Assembly (NCBI GenBank): GCA_002813105.2
Contig: CP017966.2
Location: 186,001-250,000 of the forward strand
Reading direction: 5' to 3'
Length of the DNA: 64,000 nt
Source of the DNA: Methanosarcinales archaeon Met12
GTDB lineage: Archaea; Halobacteriota; UBA148; JAJOKI01
In this document: one piece after another, positions 51,544-60,043 of the stretch
How the letters are laid out: each line of letters opens with the position of its first letter
Numbering within the stretch: the first letter of the stretch is position 1
The notes under the pieces: generated by a model
Databases searched by the model: none
Told to the model about the DNA's origin: nothing
The model's input: only the letters and a program-made list of their open reading frames with translations
Made by a program: the position numbers and the translations under genes

Positions 51544-52362
51544 ATGGCAAAAGTAAAAATAGGATTTGTGAAGCTCGGTGCCCTGGGAATCACCCAGGTA
51601 GTCGATTTACTGCTGGATGAGAGGGCGGAGAGGGATATAGATATCAGAACGGTTGGTACTGGGGCAAAAATGGGAAAGGATGAAGCAGGCTATGCAGAAA
51701 AGTTGATGGAATGGGACCCTGATTTGGTGGTGGTCGTTAGCCCGAATGCCTCGCTTCCAGGACCGAAAATAGCACGAGAAGCGGTTAAAGATACGCCCTG
51801 CATCGTTATCTCGGATGGCCCCACGGAAAAGATAAAAGACGGGCTGGCGAAAGAGGGTTTTGGGTATATCATTTTAAAGGGCGATCCACTCATTGGCGCA
51901 AGGAGAGAATTTCTCGACCCGGTAGAGATGACGCTGTTCAATACAGATGCTCTGCGCGTATTGACGATATGCGGTGCAGTGAGATTAGTACAGGAGGAAT
52001 TGGATGCCGCAATAGAGGGAGTTCGGCAGGGAAATGTGAAGCTGCCGCATATCACCGCAGGTGCGGAGACTGTGGTGGATAGAGCTGGGTTTGCGAATCC
52101 ATACGCGAGGGCGAAGGCCATGGCATCGTATAAAATGGCCGAGCTTGTCGCAGAGATGAACGTGCAAACGTGTTTCGTCCTAAGAGAGCCGCCCAAGTAC
52201 ATTATGATGGGTGCTGCTGCCCATGAGGTGATGAGGACTGCGGCGCTGCTCGCCAACGAAGCCAGGGAGATTGAAAAAGGTGCCGATAGCGTGTCGCGCA
52301 AGCCTCACGACGATGATGGGAATATACTATCCAAAAGGCGCCTCTTGGATATACCTGAATAG
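51544..52362 (+). CDS. mtd: F420-dependent methylenetetrahydromethanopterin dehydrogenase
   Basis: A 272-residue Mtd. VKIGFVKLGALGITQVVDLLLDE-type N-terminus, WDPDLVVVVSPNASLPGPKIA, CIVISDGPTEKIKDGL and YIILKGDPLIGARREFLDP are typical. It reduces methenyl-H4MPT with F420H2 or the reverse. It is the last C1 gene of the run; no mer follows. The ATG at 51544 is used because the in-frame UUG upstream lies inside mch. Confidence 0.97.
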   Translation: MAKVKIGFVKLGALGITQVVDLLLDERAERDIDIRTVGTGAKMGKDEAGYAEKLMEWDPDLVVVVSPNASLPGPKIAREAVKDTPCIVISDGPTEKIKDGLAKEGFGYIILKGDPLIGARREFLDPVEMTLFNTDALRVLTICGAVRLVQEELDAAIEGVRQGNVKLPHITAGAETVVDRAGFANPYARAKAMASYKMAELVAEMNVQTCFVLREPPKYIMMGAAAHEVMRTAALLANEAREIEKGADSVSRKPHDDDGNILSKRRLLDIPE

Positions 52363-52414
52363 ATAAACCTCGAGCTCTGTAGAATCAGGGAAACATTTAT
52401 GTTCGTTCAGATAG

Positions 52415-53533
52415 ATGTTTTTCTCCTATATGAAGACAAAAAAGAAAATAATAAAATCTTCTCTAAGGCGAGTTGCCGTACGCAAGAAAAAAGAGGACCC
52501 TAAAGAGGAAAAATCAGTAAAGACAGTCGTATTAATAAGACCCAAAGAAAATCCGATAATATCGCCAAACGTTGAAAGCAGTTGGGAATCTTGGCAAACC
52601 TTTAACCCCGGAGTTATTTTACTTGAAAATAAAATCCATTTTCTTTACAGGGCAATTGGAAAAGACGGCATTTCGCGCCTGGGATATGCTGTTTCTGGCG
52701 ACGGATTTAAAATTGATGAAAGATTGCCTCAACCAGTTTATGAGCATCCTTTAATTAACAATCCTTCTTTTTATATCTTTTCCTTTGCTTCAGGGGGTAG
52801 TTTTGGCGGATGTGAAGACCCTCGTCCCGTAAGAGTGAATAAAGAAGATATCCTTTATATGACCTATACTGCCTGCGATCAGAGATTAAGGGTAGGTTTA
52901 ACCTCAATAAAAGTTAACGATTTTTTAAATAAAAAATGGCAATGGAATCCACCAGTACTCATTTCTCCACCCGGCCAAGTGCATAAAAATTGGGTAATAT
53001 TTCCAGAAAAGATTAAGGGCCGCTACGCTATTTTGCATAGCCTTAGCCCTCAAATATCAATAGATTTTTTTGATAATTTAAAATTTGATGGTAAAACCTA
53101 TATTGATAGTTATCATGAAAAAGAGCCCAAGGGAAGTCATTGGAATTGGGAAGGCCGGATTAGGGGAGTAGGACCTTCACCTGTAAAGACCAAAGAAGGC
53201 TGGCTAATATTCTATCATGCAGAAGATCGGCGTGATCCCGGTAAATATAAAGTGGGAGCTATGCTTTTGGACCTTGAAGAACCAACCAAGGTTTTGTGCT
53301 GTGCTAAAGAACCGATCTTAGAGCCAAATGGGTTATATGACAGCAATGGCTTTAAACCGGGTGTTGTTTATGTTTCAGGGGCTGTAGTAAAAAATAACAA
53401 CTTGCTGATTTATTACGGAAGCTCTGATAGTTATGTCTGTGTTGCTTATTCCAACTTTGAAGAATTTTTGGGAGTACTGAAAAAAGATGTTAAACCGAAA
53501 CTTAAAACAAGGGTCTTAAAGAAAAAAATATGA
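52415..53533 (+). CDS. GH130-type beta-mannoside phosphorylase-like protein
   Basis: A 372-residue five-bladed propeller of the GH130 family. A basic, Lys-rich N-terminal tail (about 35 residues) precedes RPKENPIISPN. The family signature GGCEDPRPVRVNKEDI, FPEKIKGRYAILH and GVGPSPVKTKEGWLIFYH follow. GH130 enzymes phosphorolyse or hydrolyse beta-mannosidic bonds in oligosaccharides. Base composition is much richer in A+T than the fwd genes 50 nt upstream, and AAA/ATT-type codons dominate, indicating transfer, most likely from a bacterium. It overlaps the next gene by 4 nt (ATGA). Confidence 0.85.
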   Translation: MFFSYMKTKKKIIKSSLRRVAVRKKKEDPKEEKSVKTVVLIRPKENPIISPNVESSWESWQTFNPGVILLENKIHFLYRAIGKDGISRLGYAVSGDGFKIDERLPQPVYEHPLINNPSFYIFSFASGGSFGGCEDPRPVRVNKEDILYMTYTACDQRLRVGLTSIKVNDFLNKKWQWNPPVLISPPGQVHKNWVIFPEKIKGRYAILHSLSPQISIDFFDNLKFDGKTYIDSYHEKEPKGSHWNWEGRIRGVGPSPVKTKEGWLIFYHAEDRRDPGKYKVGAMLLDLEEPTKVLCCAKEPILEPNGLYDSNGFKPGVVYVSGAVVKNNNLLIYYGSSDSYVCVAYSNFEEFLGVLKKDVKPKLKTRVLKKKI

Positions 53534-55476
53534 TAATTAAGAGAGCGAAAGAAAATCCAATACTAACACCTTTGAACGCCCATGCTTGGGAAGCCCAGGC
53601 TGTCTTTAATGGTTGCCCTGTTCAAAAAGATGGAGAAATTTACATTTTATATCGAGCAATTTCTTTGCCTTATTATCATACCGCCAGCCGGGCTAACATA
53701 ATGACTTCTGATATTGGTATTGCTGAAAGCAAAGACGGGATTCATTTCACAAATCGGCAACGATTTATTGTTCCGGAATACGATTGGGAAAAATTTGGTT
53801 GCGAAGACCCCCGAGTAACAAAACTTGATGGAAAATATTATATTTTTTATACCGCCCTCTCCGAGTATCCGTTTAGAACCGAAGGCATTAAAGTTGGTTT
53901 GGCTATCAGCAAGGACTTAAAAAAGATTGAAGAAAAACATTTAGTCACCCCTTTTAACGCCAAGGCAATGGCTCTTTTCCCAGAAAAAATAGGAGGAAAA
54001 ATGTGGGCTATACTTACAGTTCATACTGATAAACCTCCTTCAAAAATATGTCTTGCCTCTTTTGCTAAAGAAGAAGACATTTGGTCTGAAACTTATTGGC
54101 AGAAATGGTATGACGTTTTTGAAAAATACTCTTTACCTTTACAGCGCAAACCCGAAGACCATATTGAAGTTGGCGCTCCGCCATTAAAGACAAAATACGG
54201 CTGGCTTTTGCTATATTCCTATATCCGTAATTATTTTTCTCCTCAAAAACTCTTCGGGGTAGAAGCAGTTTTACTTGACCTCAAAAATCCCTTAAAAGTT
54301 ATTGGCAAGATTGATGCCCCGATTTTAGTGCCAGAAGAGTACTATGAAAAAGTAGGCCTTGTGCCAAATGTGGTTTTCCCTTCAGGAGCAATAATTTTAC
54401 CCCCCCACCAAAAATTTTGTAGTGGGGGCAAAGAGGACTGGATTCACCTTTATTATGGAGCAGCTGACACCACCTGCTGCCTCGCTTTTATAAATCTTTC
54501 TTTTTTGTTAGAAGAATTATTAGGTAAAAATAAAGCAGTCACCTTGAAGCGGGCCAAGGAAAATCCGATTATTACTCCCGAGAAAAAACACCCCTGGGAA
54601 AGCAAGTCCGTTTTCAATCCTGCGGCTATTTGTCTTCAAGGGAAAGTTCACATTGTGTATAGGGCAATTTCAGAAGACAATACCTCTGTTTTGGGCTATG
54701 CATCAAGTAAAGACGGGATTCATATTGATGAACGTTTGTCGCAACCGATATATGTCCCTAGAGAGCCATTTGAGCAGAAACTTCAACCAGGAGCCGGTTC
54801 TGGTTGCGAAGACCCTCGACTTACTAAAATAGATGAGAAGATCTACATCTGCTACACCGCCTTTGATGGAAATCTTCCGCGAGTAGCTTTAAGTTGGATT
54901 TGGGCAAAAGATTTTCTCGAAAAGCAATGGAATTGGGCAAAGCCAGTGCTTATTTCGCCAGCTGACTTAAACGATAAAAATGCCTTTGTTTTTCCAGAGA
55001 AGATAAACGACAAATATCTGATTGTTCATCGGGTTGGTTATGACATTGATTATTCTTTCTGCCAGACTTTAGATTTTAAAGGTGATGTTTTTCTTGAAGA
55101 GCAACGTTGGATATATAGGAGGAAAGGGTGGTGGGACAGTAAAAAAGTAGGGGCTGCTGCCCCGCCCATAAAAACAAAAGAGGGATGGATTATGCTCTAC
55201 CACGGTATTTCAGAAGATGGCGTTTATAGAGTAGGGGCCGTGCTTTTAGACCTTAAAAACCCGCTTAAAATCCTCGGTCGCACCAGCAATCCTATTCTTG
55301 AGCCAGAAACTCCCTATGAAAAAAAGGGGTTGGTTCCCAATGTTGTTTTTCCCTGCGGCAATGTGGTCTTGGATGATAAACTTTTCGTCTATTACGGAGG
55401 CGGTGATAAAGTAGTGGGGGTTGCGACCATCGAATTGGCGGACCTGCTTGCATATCTTAAACTGTGCAAATGCTAA
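53530..55476 (+). CDS. Tandem two-domain GH130-type protein
   Basis: A 648-residue fusion of two GH130 propellers. Domain 1 (about 1-335) has RAKENPILTPLNAHAWEAQA and FGCEDPRVTKLDGKYYIFYTA; domain 2 (about 340-645) has RAKENPIITPEKKHPWESKS and SGCEDPRLTKIDEKIYICYTA, each ending in a blade with a VFPSGA or VFPCGN motif. With the preceding gene this makes three related propellers in a row, probably from serial duplication. A+T-rich like its neighbour. Target is likely a mannoside or surface glycan. Confidence 0.85.
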   Translation: MIIKRAKENPILTPLNAHAWEAQAVFNGCPVQKDGEIYILYRAISLPYYHTASRANIMTSDIGIAESKDGIHFTNRQRFIVPEYDWEKFGCEDPRVTKLDGKYYIFYTALSEYPFRTEGIKVGLAISKDLKKIEEKHLVTPFNAKAMALFPEKIGGKMWAILTVHTDKPPSKICLASFAKEEDIWSETYWQKWYDVFEKYSLPLQRKPEDHIEVGAPPLKTKYGWLLLYSYIRNYFSPQKLFGVEAVLLDLKNPLKVIGKIDAPILVPEEYYEKVGLVPNVVFPSGAIILPPHQKFCSGGKEDWIHLYYGAADTTCCLAFINLSFLLEELLGKNKAVTLKRAKENPIITPEKKHPWESKSVFNPAAICLQGKVHIVYRAISEDNTSVLGYASSKDGIHIDERLSQPIYVPREPFEQKLQPGAGSGCEDPRLTKIDEKIYICYTAFDGNLPRVALSWIWAKDFLEKQWNWAKPVLISPADLNDKNAFVFPEKINDKYLIVHRVGYDIDYSFCQTLDFKGDVFLEEQRWIYRRKGWWDSKKVGAAAPPIKTKEGWIMLYHGISEDGVYRVGAVLLDLKNPLKILGRTSNPILEPETPYEKKGLVPNVVFPCGNVVLDDKLFVYYGGGDKVVGVATIELADLLAYLKLCKC

Positions 55477-55585
55477 ATTTGTGAACTCCTTGCCTATCAT
55501 CCATACAAGCTATGCATGATTAATTGCTCGGTTATGAAAAAAGCAAACAAAACCTTTATAATTGATAAAATGAGACGGCATGGTG

Positions 55586-55978
55586 ATGAAAGGACGGGTT
55601 ATCATTGCCATCGTTTTGACCATGGCCATATCTGGATGTATCCACGGCGGGGAAGTAGATTATGCGAACAAGATTGATGTTGCATTAAAAGATGGTCCGG
55701 TCGTCGCATATTTTTATTCAGATTGGTGTCCAGCGTGCGCGCCGCAGAAGCCAATCATCGAAGAGTTGGATAAAGAGCATGGTGGAGATGTGACGTTCAT
55801 ACTGATAAATATAGATGAGGATGCCACGGCGATGCGGAAATATGACATAAGACGCATCCCAACGACGATTGTGTTCGCTAGTGGTGAAAGTTATATGAGA
55901 CATGTCGGCGTAACGGACAAGGAGACGTTGAATACTTCCATCCAGTGGGCAATGTTGAATCGCGGTCCGGGATTATGA
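55586..55978 (+). CDS. Thioredoxin-like lipoprotein
   Basis: About 130 residues. N-terminal signal VIIAIVLTMAISGCIHG contains a lipobox-like AISGC, so the protein is probably anchored outside the membrane. The thioredoxin domain shows VVAYFYSDWCPACAPQKPI with redox pair WCPAC, and the cis-Pro segment RRIPTTIVF. It should reduce or form disulfides in exported proteins. Its stop overlaps the ccdA-like start (ATGATG). A TATA-like CCTTTATAATTG lies about 25-30 nt upstream. Confidence 0.9.
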   Translation: MKGRVIIAIVLTMAISGCIHGGEVDYANKIDVALKDGPVVAYFYSDWCPACAPQKPIIEELDKEHGGDVTFILINIDEDATAMRKYDIRRIPTTIVFASGESYMRHVGVTDKETLNTSIQWAMLNRGPGL

Positions 55979-56634
55979 TGTCACTTCCATTGCCAGCACT
56001 CGCTTTCCTGGCCGGTATGGCAAGTATTGTCTCGCCATGTATCCTGCCAATAATTCCTGCTATAGTAGCATATTCTATCGATGGAGACAAGTATCGTCCC
56101 GCAATAATAGTATTTGGCCTATCCATATCGTTCACGATTCTTGGCGTAATAACATCGGCAGTCGGATACGCGATACAGGCTCACATCGACTACCTGCGGG
56201 TTCTTTCTGGAGTCATAATTTTGAGTATGGGATTCCTTCTCGTGTTTGACTTACCCATTAAGTCAGGTGGTGTCGAGGCCAAAGTAGCACCGTTTCTTGA
56301 TAGAGTCCAATCGAGAGGGATAATTGGCGGACTTTTATTTGGATCTGCACTTGGACTGGTATGGATTCCATGTATAGGCCCCATCCTTGCGGCAATCCTC
56401 ATGATAGTTGCAGTCGAGGGCAATATCGTCACAGGGGGCTTTTTGTTGTTTATATATTCACTTGGACTTGGGTTGCCGATGCTCGTGATAGCCTACTTGC
56501 CAAGACTCTCCATGAAGTTTGTGCGTGTTGGAACTAAGAAGGGGGTTACGATAAGGCGCATGGCTGGTGCCGTATTAATGGCGACTGGATTTTATTTCCT
56601 GCTCAGCTTCATGCGATACGTGGGCGGCTGGTGA
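55975..56634 (+). CDS. ccdA: CcdA/DsbD-type membrane electron carrier
   Basis: About 219 residues with six predicted membrane helices. The two redox cysteines are in VSPCILPIIPAIVAYS (helix 1) and GLVWIPCIGPILAAIL (helix 4), the CcdA pattern P-C-x(2)-P. It carries reducing power from cytoplasmic thioredoxin to the external thioredoxin-like lipoprotein encoded just before it. The pair forms a small disulfide-reduction or cytochrome-maturation unit. Confidence 0.92.
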   Translation: MMSLPLPALAFLAGMASIVSPCILPIIPAIVAYSIDGDKYRPAIIVFGLSISFTILGVITSAVGYAIQAHIDYLRVLSGVIILSMGFLLVFDLPIKSGGVEAKVAPFLDRVQSRGIIGGLLFGSALGLVWIPCIGPILAAILMIVAVEGNIVTGGFLLFIYSLGLGLPMLVIAYLPRLSMKFVRVGTKKGVTIRRMAGAVLMATGFYFLLSFMRYVGGW

Positions 56635-56738
56635 TGAGGAGATGCATAGAGGTCCAGCATAACAGGATGATTCGATTTTTAGACGAATTTGAGTCGAATT
56701 ACGACAACATAAAGTTGACTGACTTTGTCTTATTGCGA

Positions 56739-58097
56739 TTACCGCTCCCTTTCTATGAATCTACCTATTTCTGATGAGTCCTTTGGTCCGATGAGCACTT
56801 TCCATCCACTCAACTGTTCCAATTCTCCGGAAATTCGCGCCGCAAGGCCTGGAATGACCATCTTCTTGTGCCTTATTTTTTTCTCAATCCCGGTTTCATC
56901 GATGACTTTTTTTACCCTCGACGCACTTAATTGTCTACCTGCAACCGCGGCTTCGACGCCAATTCCATTCGTATCCAGGACGATTAAGTAACAGTCGACC
57001 TTAGCGGATTCGATGTCTGACGCAACGGTATAATAAGTCAAAGCAAAGTTCGTCGTCAACAATACTGGCGAGTTCTCATCTGGGGAGCCGAATTCTTTTA
57101 AGCCTGCTTCAACTCTAACAGGCCGTCTCGGGTCTGTGTACAGGTTTTGTCTCAGGGTGATGTTTGGAAGCAATGCCCATATTTCAATATTGTGTAATAT
57201 AATCAGGTCAGCATATTTGGCCATCATCAAAGAGGCGGCCATTGCCTCCTTGAGTCCGTCTCCACTCTGCAAATAAACGGCTGCAGGTATGCCCAGTATC
57301 GGACGATTGAGCACTTTATCTTCGTTCGTAGCGCTTCTTCTCAGCATCACGAAATTGTTTAGCGTGCAGGAGTCCAGATGAGAACCAGGATCGATGACGA
57401 TGTCATTTATGCCCATTCTTTGTAAGGCGTTTACAACGGATTTTAGTTCAGAAATATCGTTATCTGCGAAGGCCACTACAGGGCAATTGTATTTTACGGC
57501 CAGTTCTCCAACCTCCTTCCAGGTATTCTTTGTCGCCGCATAGACCAATGGTTTTTTATCTCCCACGATTCTCAGGGCTTTGTCCAGAGATTCAGAATTC
57601 CAGGAACACAGTATCAGTGCTTTTTTCGTCCGCTTTGCCGTTTCTTCGACGCATTTATCGAACTTTTCAACGTCCCCTGACCTGTTTCTTATCGCAATCG
57701 CCTGCAGAGTAAGCGTCTCGCCGATTCTCTCATGCGCAAAATTGTTTACAAATTCTATCCTTTTCGACAATTCCTCTTTGCCCATCTCATCGTGAATATC
57801 TATGGCGATGGCAGTTTGGTTAAAATACGTCAGTTCATGCCTGTAGAGGACTTTCTCCCCTCCTACACTAACGGTGGGCTTCCCAAAAACTACCTCTCTA
57901 ACAGCTGGAGCAAGAATTTCTTCTAAAGCCTTGAAGCTCTCTCTTTTTAGATGTGGACAATCCTTGAGTTCGACCTTTCTCTCGATCAACTGAGAGCTGA
58001 AGGCCATGCAGGTCTTCTCACCACATTTTTTACAGTTGATTTTTGGTAAATATTTATAAATATCTAGAGGACCCGCTTTTTTTCTCACATATATCAC
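56739..58097 (-). CDS. cdhE: Acetyl-CoA decarbonylase/synthase gamma subunit (corrinoid Fe-S protein, large)
   Basis: A 452-residue CdhE. The N-terminal cluster motif INCKKCGEKTCMAFSSQL with a later ELKDCP binds the [4Fe-4S] centre; the barrel and the C-terminal cobalamin-binding part (TTNFALTYYTVASDIES, VIPGLAARISGELEQLSG) follow. Together with CdhD it carries the methyl group on a corrinoid between H4MPT and the A-cluster of CdhC. Overlaps cdhD by 4 nt. Confidence 0.95.
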   Translation of the reverse strand: MIYVRKKAGPLDIYKYLPKINCKKCGEKTCMAFSSQLIERKVELKDCPHLKRESFKALEEILAPAVREVVFGKPTVSVGGEKVLYRHELTYFNQTAIAIDIHDEMGKEELSKRIEFVNNFAHERIGETLTLQAIAIRNRSGDVEKFDKCVEETAKRTKKALILCSWNSESLDKALRIVGDKKPLVYAATKNTWKEVGELAVKYNCPVVAFADNDISELKSVVNALQRMGINDIVIDPGSHLDSCTLNNFVMLRRSATNEDKVLNRPILGIPAAVYLQSGDGLKEAMAASLMMAKYADLIILHNIEIWALLPNITLRQNLYTDPRRPVRVEAGLKEFGSPDENSPVLLTTNFALTYYTVASDIESAKVDCYLIVLDTNGIGVEAAVAGRQLSASRVKKVIDETGIEKKIRHKKMVIPGLAARISGELEQLSGWKVLIGPKDSSEIGRFIERER

Positions 58098-59239
58098 AGC
58101 CCTATCCAGTTCGTGACGTCGACTATCTCTTTCTTGTCGCTAGTCAGCACATCAACCATGCTCTTGAAAAGTTCTATGGAAGTTGGACATATCATCATGA
58201 AAAGGTTGCACCCAGCCAACCACAGCGACATGGCAGTTACAGCCTCCCACAAAGGCCCTCTCTTCTCACGGTCACCCCATTCAGGTGCTTTCATCCAAGC
58301 CTCCCTGGCACCCCATGCATTGGTCGTTCCAGAAGCTATTGGCATCTGCAAATCATCATCGCCCTTCAGTGCTGCCAATCTAATTTTCTCCATCGTGCTG
58401 AAGGAAAATTCCAACCCATATCCAAGGGGGGCAGTAGTGGGGTCCATGATAATGTCTTCTTTTTTAAGACCAAGTTCAAATAAGCGTTTATTCATAGTTT
58501 TTTGATTATTGACGTCCAATTGAGTCCAGGATAATACGGCATGACCATTGTCCAGGCAGGCACTGCCGATTTTTTTATAATCCAAGTTCATGCCAACTGA
58601 GTTAATCAGACATCTCTCCCCCTGGGCAGCTTCTGCTGCTTTTTTCAAAACTTCGGGGTCCTTATCTGGATTGCCTGAGCCCCCTATTATCATGGGAACT
58701 TTTACGGCTTGCAATAGCTCCTCGACCGTTTTAGCCGCTTCTCGAGCTGTTGTGTCCTTTATGCCTGGGTCAGTGCTTATCAGGTGTATGGTCACCATAT
58801 CGGCACCATACTTGTCGACGCACAGCTTTGCCCACTCCACTGGGTCCTCTAAAACCTCTTCGAAATGCATCCTGACTGGACCGGGTAGAGGTATCTTCAT
58901 GTCGAAGACATCGAAGGCGACTGCTGGTTTGGAGGGATTTCCAGATTCAAATGGCATCGCTTTATCTCCGCCGACCGTTATGGAATGGCTCCTTGTTCCG
59001 CCCTCTGCCTTTGTATTTCCCAATTTCACCGAGGTAACTTCTCCCCTGTAGTTTACCGGAGGTTTTTCAAAAATCTGCACACTATATCTGGGAACGTCTT
59101 CGACCGCCTTTTGTAATGCGGGTAAAACTGAAAGTGGGCTGACCATCAACTCCAGTTCATCGGCGATTATCTCGATGTTTTCCATCTCGATTTGCTCTGC
59201 TTGCTTCAGTGCTTCAATAAGTTTGGTTATATCCGTCAT
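58094..59239 (-). CDS. cdhD: Acetyl-CoA decarbonylase/synthase delta subunit (corrinoid Fe-S protein, small)
   Basis: A 381-residue CdhD. It has GGTRSHSITVGGDKAMPFE, DMVTIHLISTDPGIKDTTA, VPMIIGGSGNPDKDPEVLKKA, IMDPTTAPLGYGLEFSFSTM and TTNAWGAREAWMKAPEWGD, the conserved TIM-barrel parts. Partner of CdhE. It lies downstream of an inserted HicAB module that separates it from cooC and cdhC. Confidence 0.95.
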   Translation of the reverse strand: MTDITKLIEALKQAEQIEMENIEIIADELELMVSPLSVLPALQKAVEDVPRYSVQIFEKPPVNYRGEVTSVKLGNTKAEGGTRSHSITVGGDKAMPFESGNPSKPAVAFDVFDMKIPLPGPVRMHFEEVLEDPVEWAKLCVDKYGADMVTIHLISTDPGIKDTTAREAAKTVEELLQAVKVPMIIGGSGNPDKDPEVLKKAAEAAQGERCLINSVGMNLDYKKIGSACLDNGHAVLSWTQLDVNNQKTMNKRLFELGLKKEDIIMDPTTAPLGYGLEFSFSTMEKIRLAALKGDDDLQMPIASGTTNAWGAREAWMKAPEWGDREKRGPLWEAVTAMSLWLAGCNLFMMICPTSIELFKSMVDVLTSDKKEIVDVTNWIGL

Positions 59240-59343
59240 ATTTCCCTCGGGCTGTCGAAGAGCTTATAAATTTTGTCTTTTCAAATCAGTTATCTAACCG
59301 CCGAGCCGTATGTCAACTGTTGTGCAAGTGTCGGCTTGGGTGT

Positions 59344-59574
59344 TTATAGATATTTAGAAAACTCATCTTCATCTACTTTTGCCAATTTTAGAACTCCTTT
59401 CAGTGTCCCTATTTTCAGCTCTTTGTGTATAGGAACAACAGTTCCTACTTTTCCCGTGGGAGCCATTTTTGATAACCTAACATGGCTACCAGTTTTACCA
59501 CCAATCTCAAATCCCATTTTGTTACAAAGAATTCTGATTACTTTTTCTCCTGAAACTTTCCTAAGTTTTGGCAC
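59344..59574 (-). CDS. hicA: HicA mRNA interferase toxin
   Basis: A 76-residue double-stranded-RNA-binding-fold toxin: KLRKVSGEKVIRILCNKMGFE, then GKTGSHVRLSK with the catalytic histidine and VVPIHKELKIGTLKGVLKLA. It cuts mRNA when free. Here it is the second gene, overlapping hicB by 37 nt, so antitoxin is made first. Confidence 0.92.
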   Translation of the reverse strand: MPKLRKVSGEKVIRILCNKMGFEIGGKTGSHVRLSKMAPTGKVGTVVPIHKELKIGTLKGVLKLAKVDEDEFSKYL

Positions 59575-59765
59575 TCAAACGTTGTCATCAACGTTTTTCT
59601 CTCTTTTTCCTTTAACGGAAATTCATCCAAATAAAGCTCAGTAGCCTCCTTAAGATTAGCTATAGCCTCCTCAATAGTCTCCCCTTGGCTGACTGTGCCA
59701 ACTTCTGGGCACTCTGCCACATACATATCCTCTTCTTTATGTAATACTGCTGTAAACGTCTGCAT
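59538..59765 (-). CDS. hicB: HicB antitoxin
   Basis: About 75 residues of the short HicB type: TFTAVLHKEEDMYVAECPEVGTVSQG and TIEEAIANLKEATELYLDEFP. It blocks HicA. The ATG at 59765 gives the family start. A 10-bp mini-palindrome with loop TTT lies just upstream, so this module too is associated with the hairpin family. Confidence 0.9.
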   Translation of the reverse strand: MQTFTAVLHKEEDMYVAECPEVGTVSQGETIEEAIANLKEATELYLDEFPLKEKERKTLMTTFECQNLGKFQEKK

Positions 59766-59781
59766 CTTTATTCGCCCCATC

Positions 59782-59804
59782 GGGTGTTTACTTTGTAAAC
59801 CCCC
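59782..59804. repeat. Mini-palindrome upstream of hicB
   Basis: GGGTGTTTAC-TTT-GTAAACCCCC, 9 of 10 pairs, 3-nt loop. Same architecture as the elements in polB and the tRNA intron. It would fall in the hicB leader or promoter. Confidence 0.6.
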
Positions 59805-60043
59805 TTCATAAAATGTGTTTCTACCCCTTAAAGATTCTTTGGTTGGTTTGTTGAATTTGAAAAATTTGATGGATTCAAATGCATAGATATAACAATCGTT
59901 GAAGCAAAAGTGGATATGGGAAGGATTTGTTACACTCAGAATACCAATAAATATTAGAAGAGACTGCGAATTTTATTAGTAGATTTCTCAATTGAATATA
60001 ACAACTATCAACCGAGATAATCACTCATTTAATCTAACAATTT
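59805..60043. other. Non-coding gap between the HicAB module and cooC
   Basis: About 240 nt, A+T-rich, with no plausible frame on either strand. TTTGATGGATTCAAATGC and TGAATTTGAAAAATTTGATGG show weak dyads. It may contain the hicBA promoter and the end of the upstream cdh transcript. Confidence 0.4.

Noticed and set aside
56667-56777. Short plus-strand frame starting MIRFLDEFESNYDNIK
   Set aside because: It has no ribosome site, and its end overlaps the 3' end of cdhE on the other strand.
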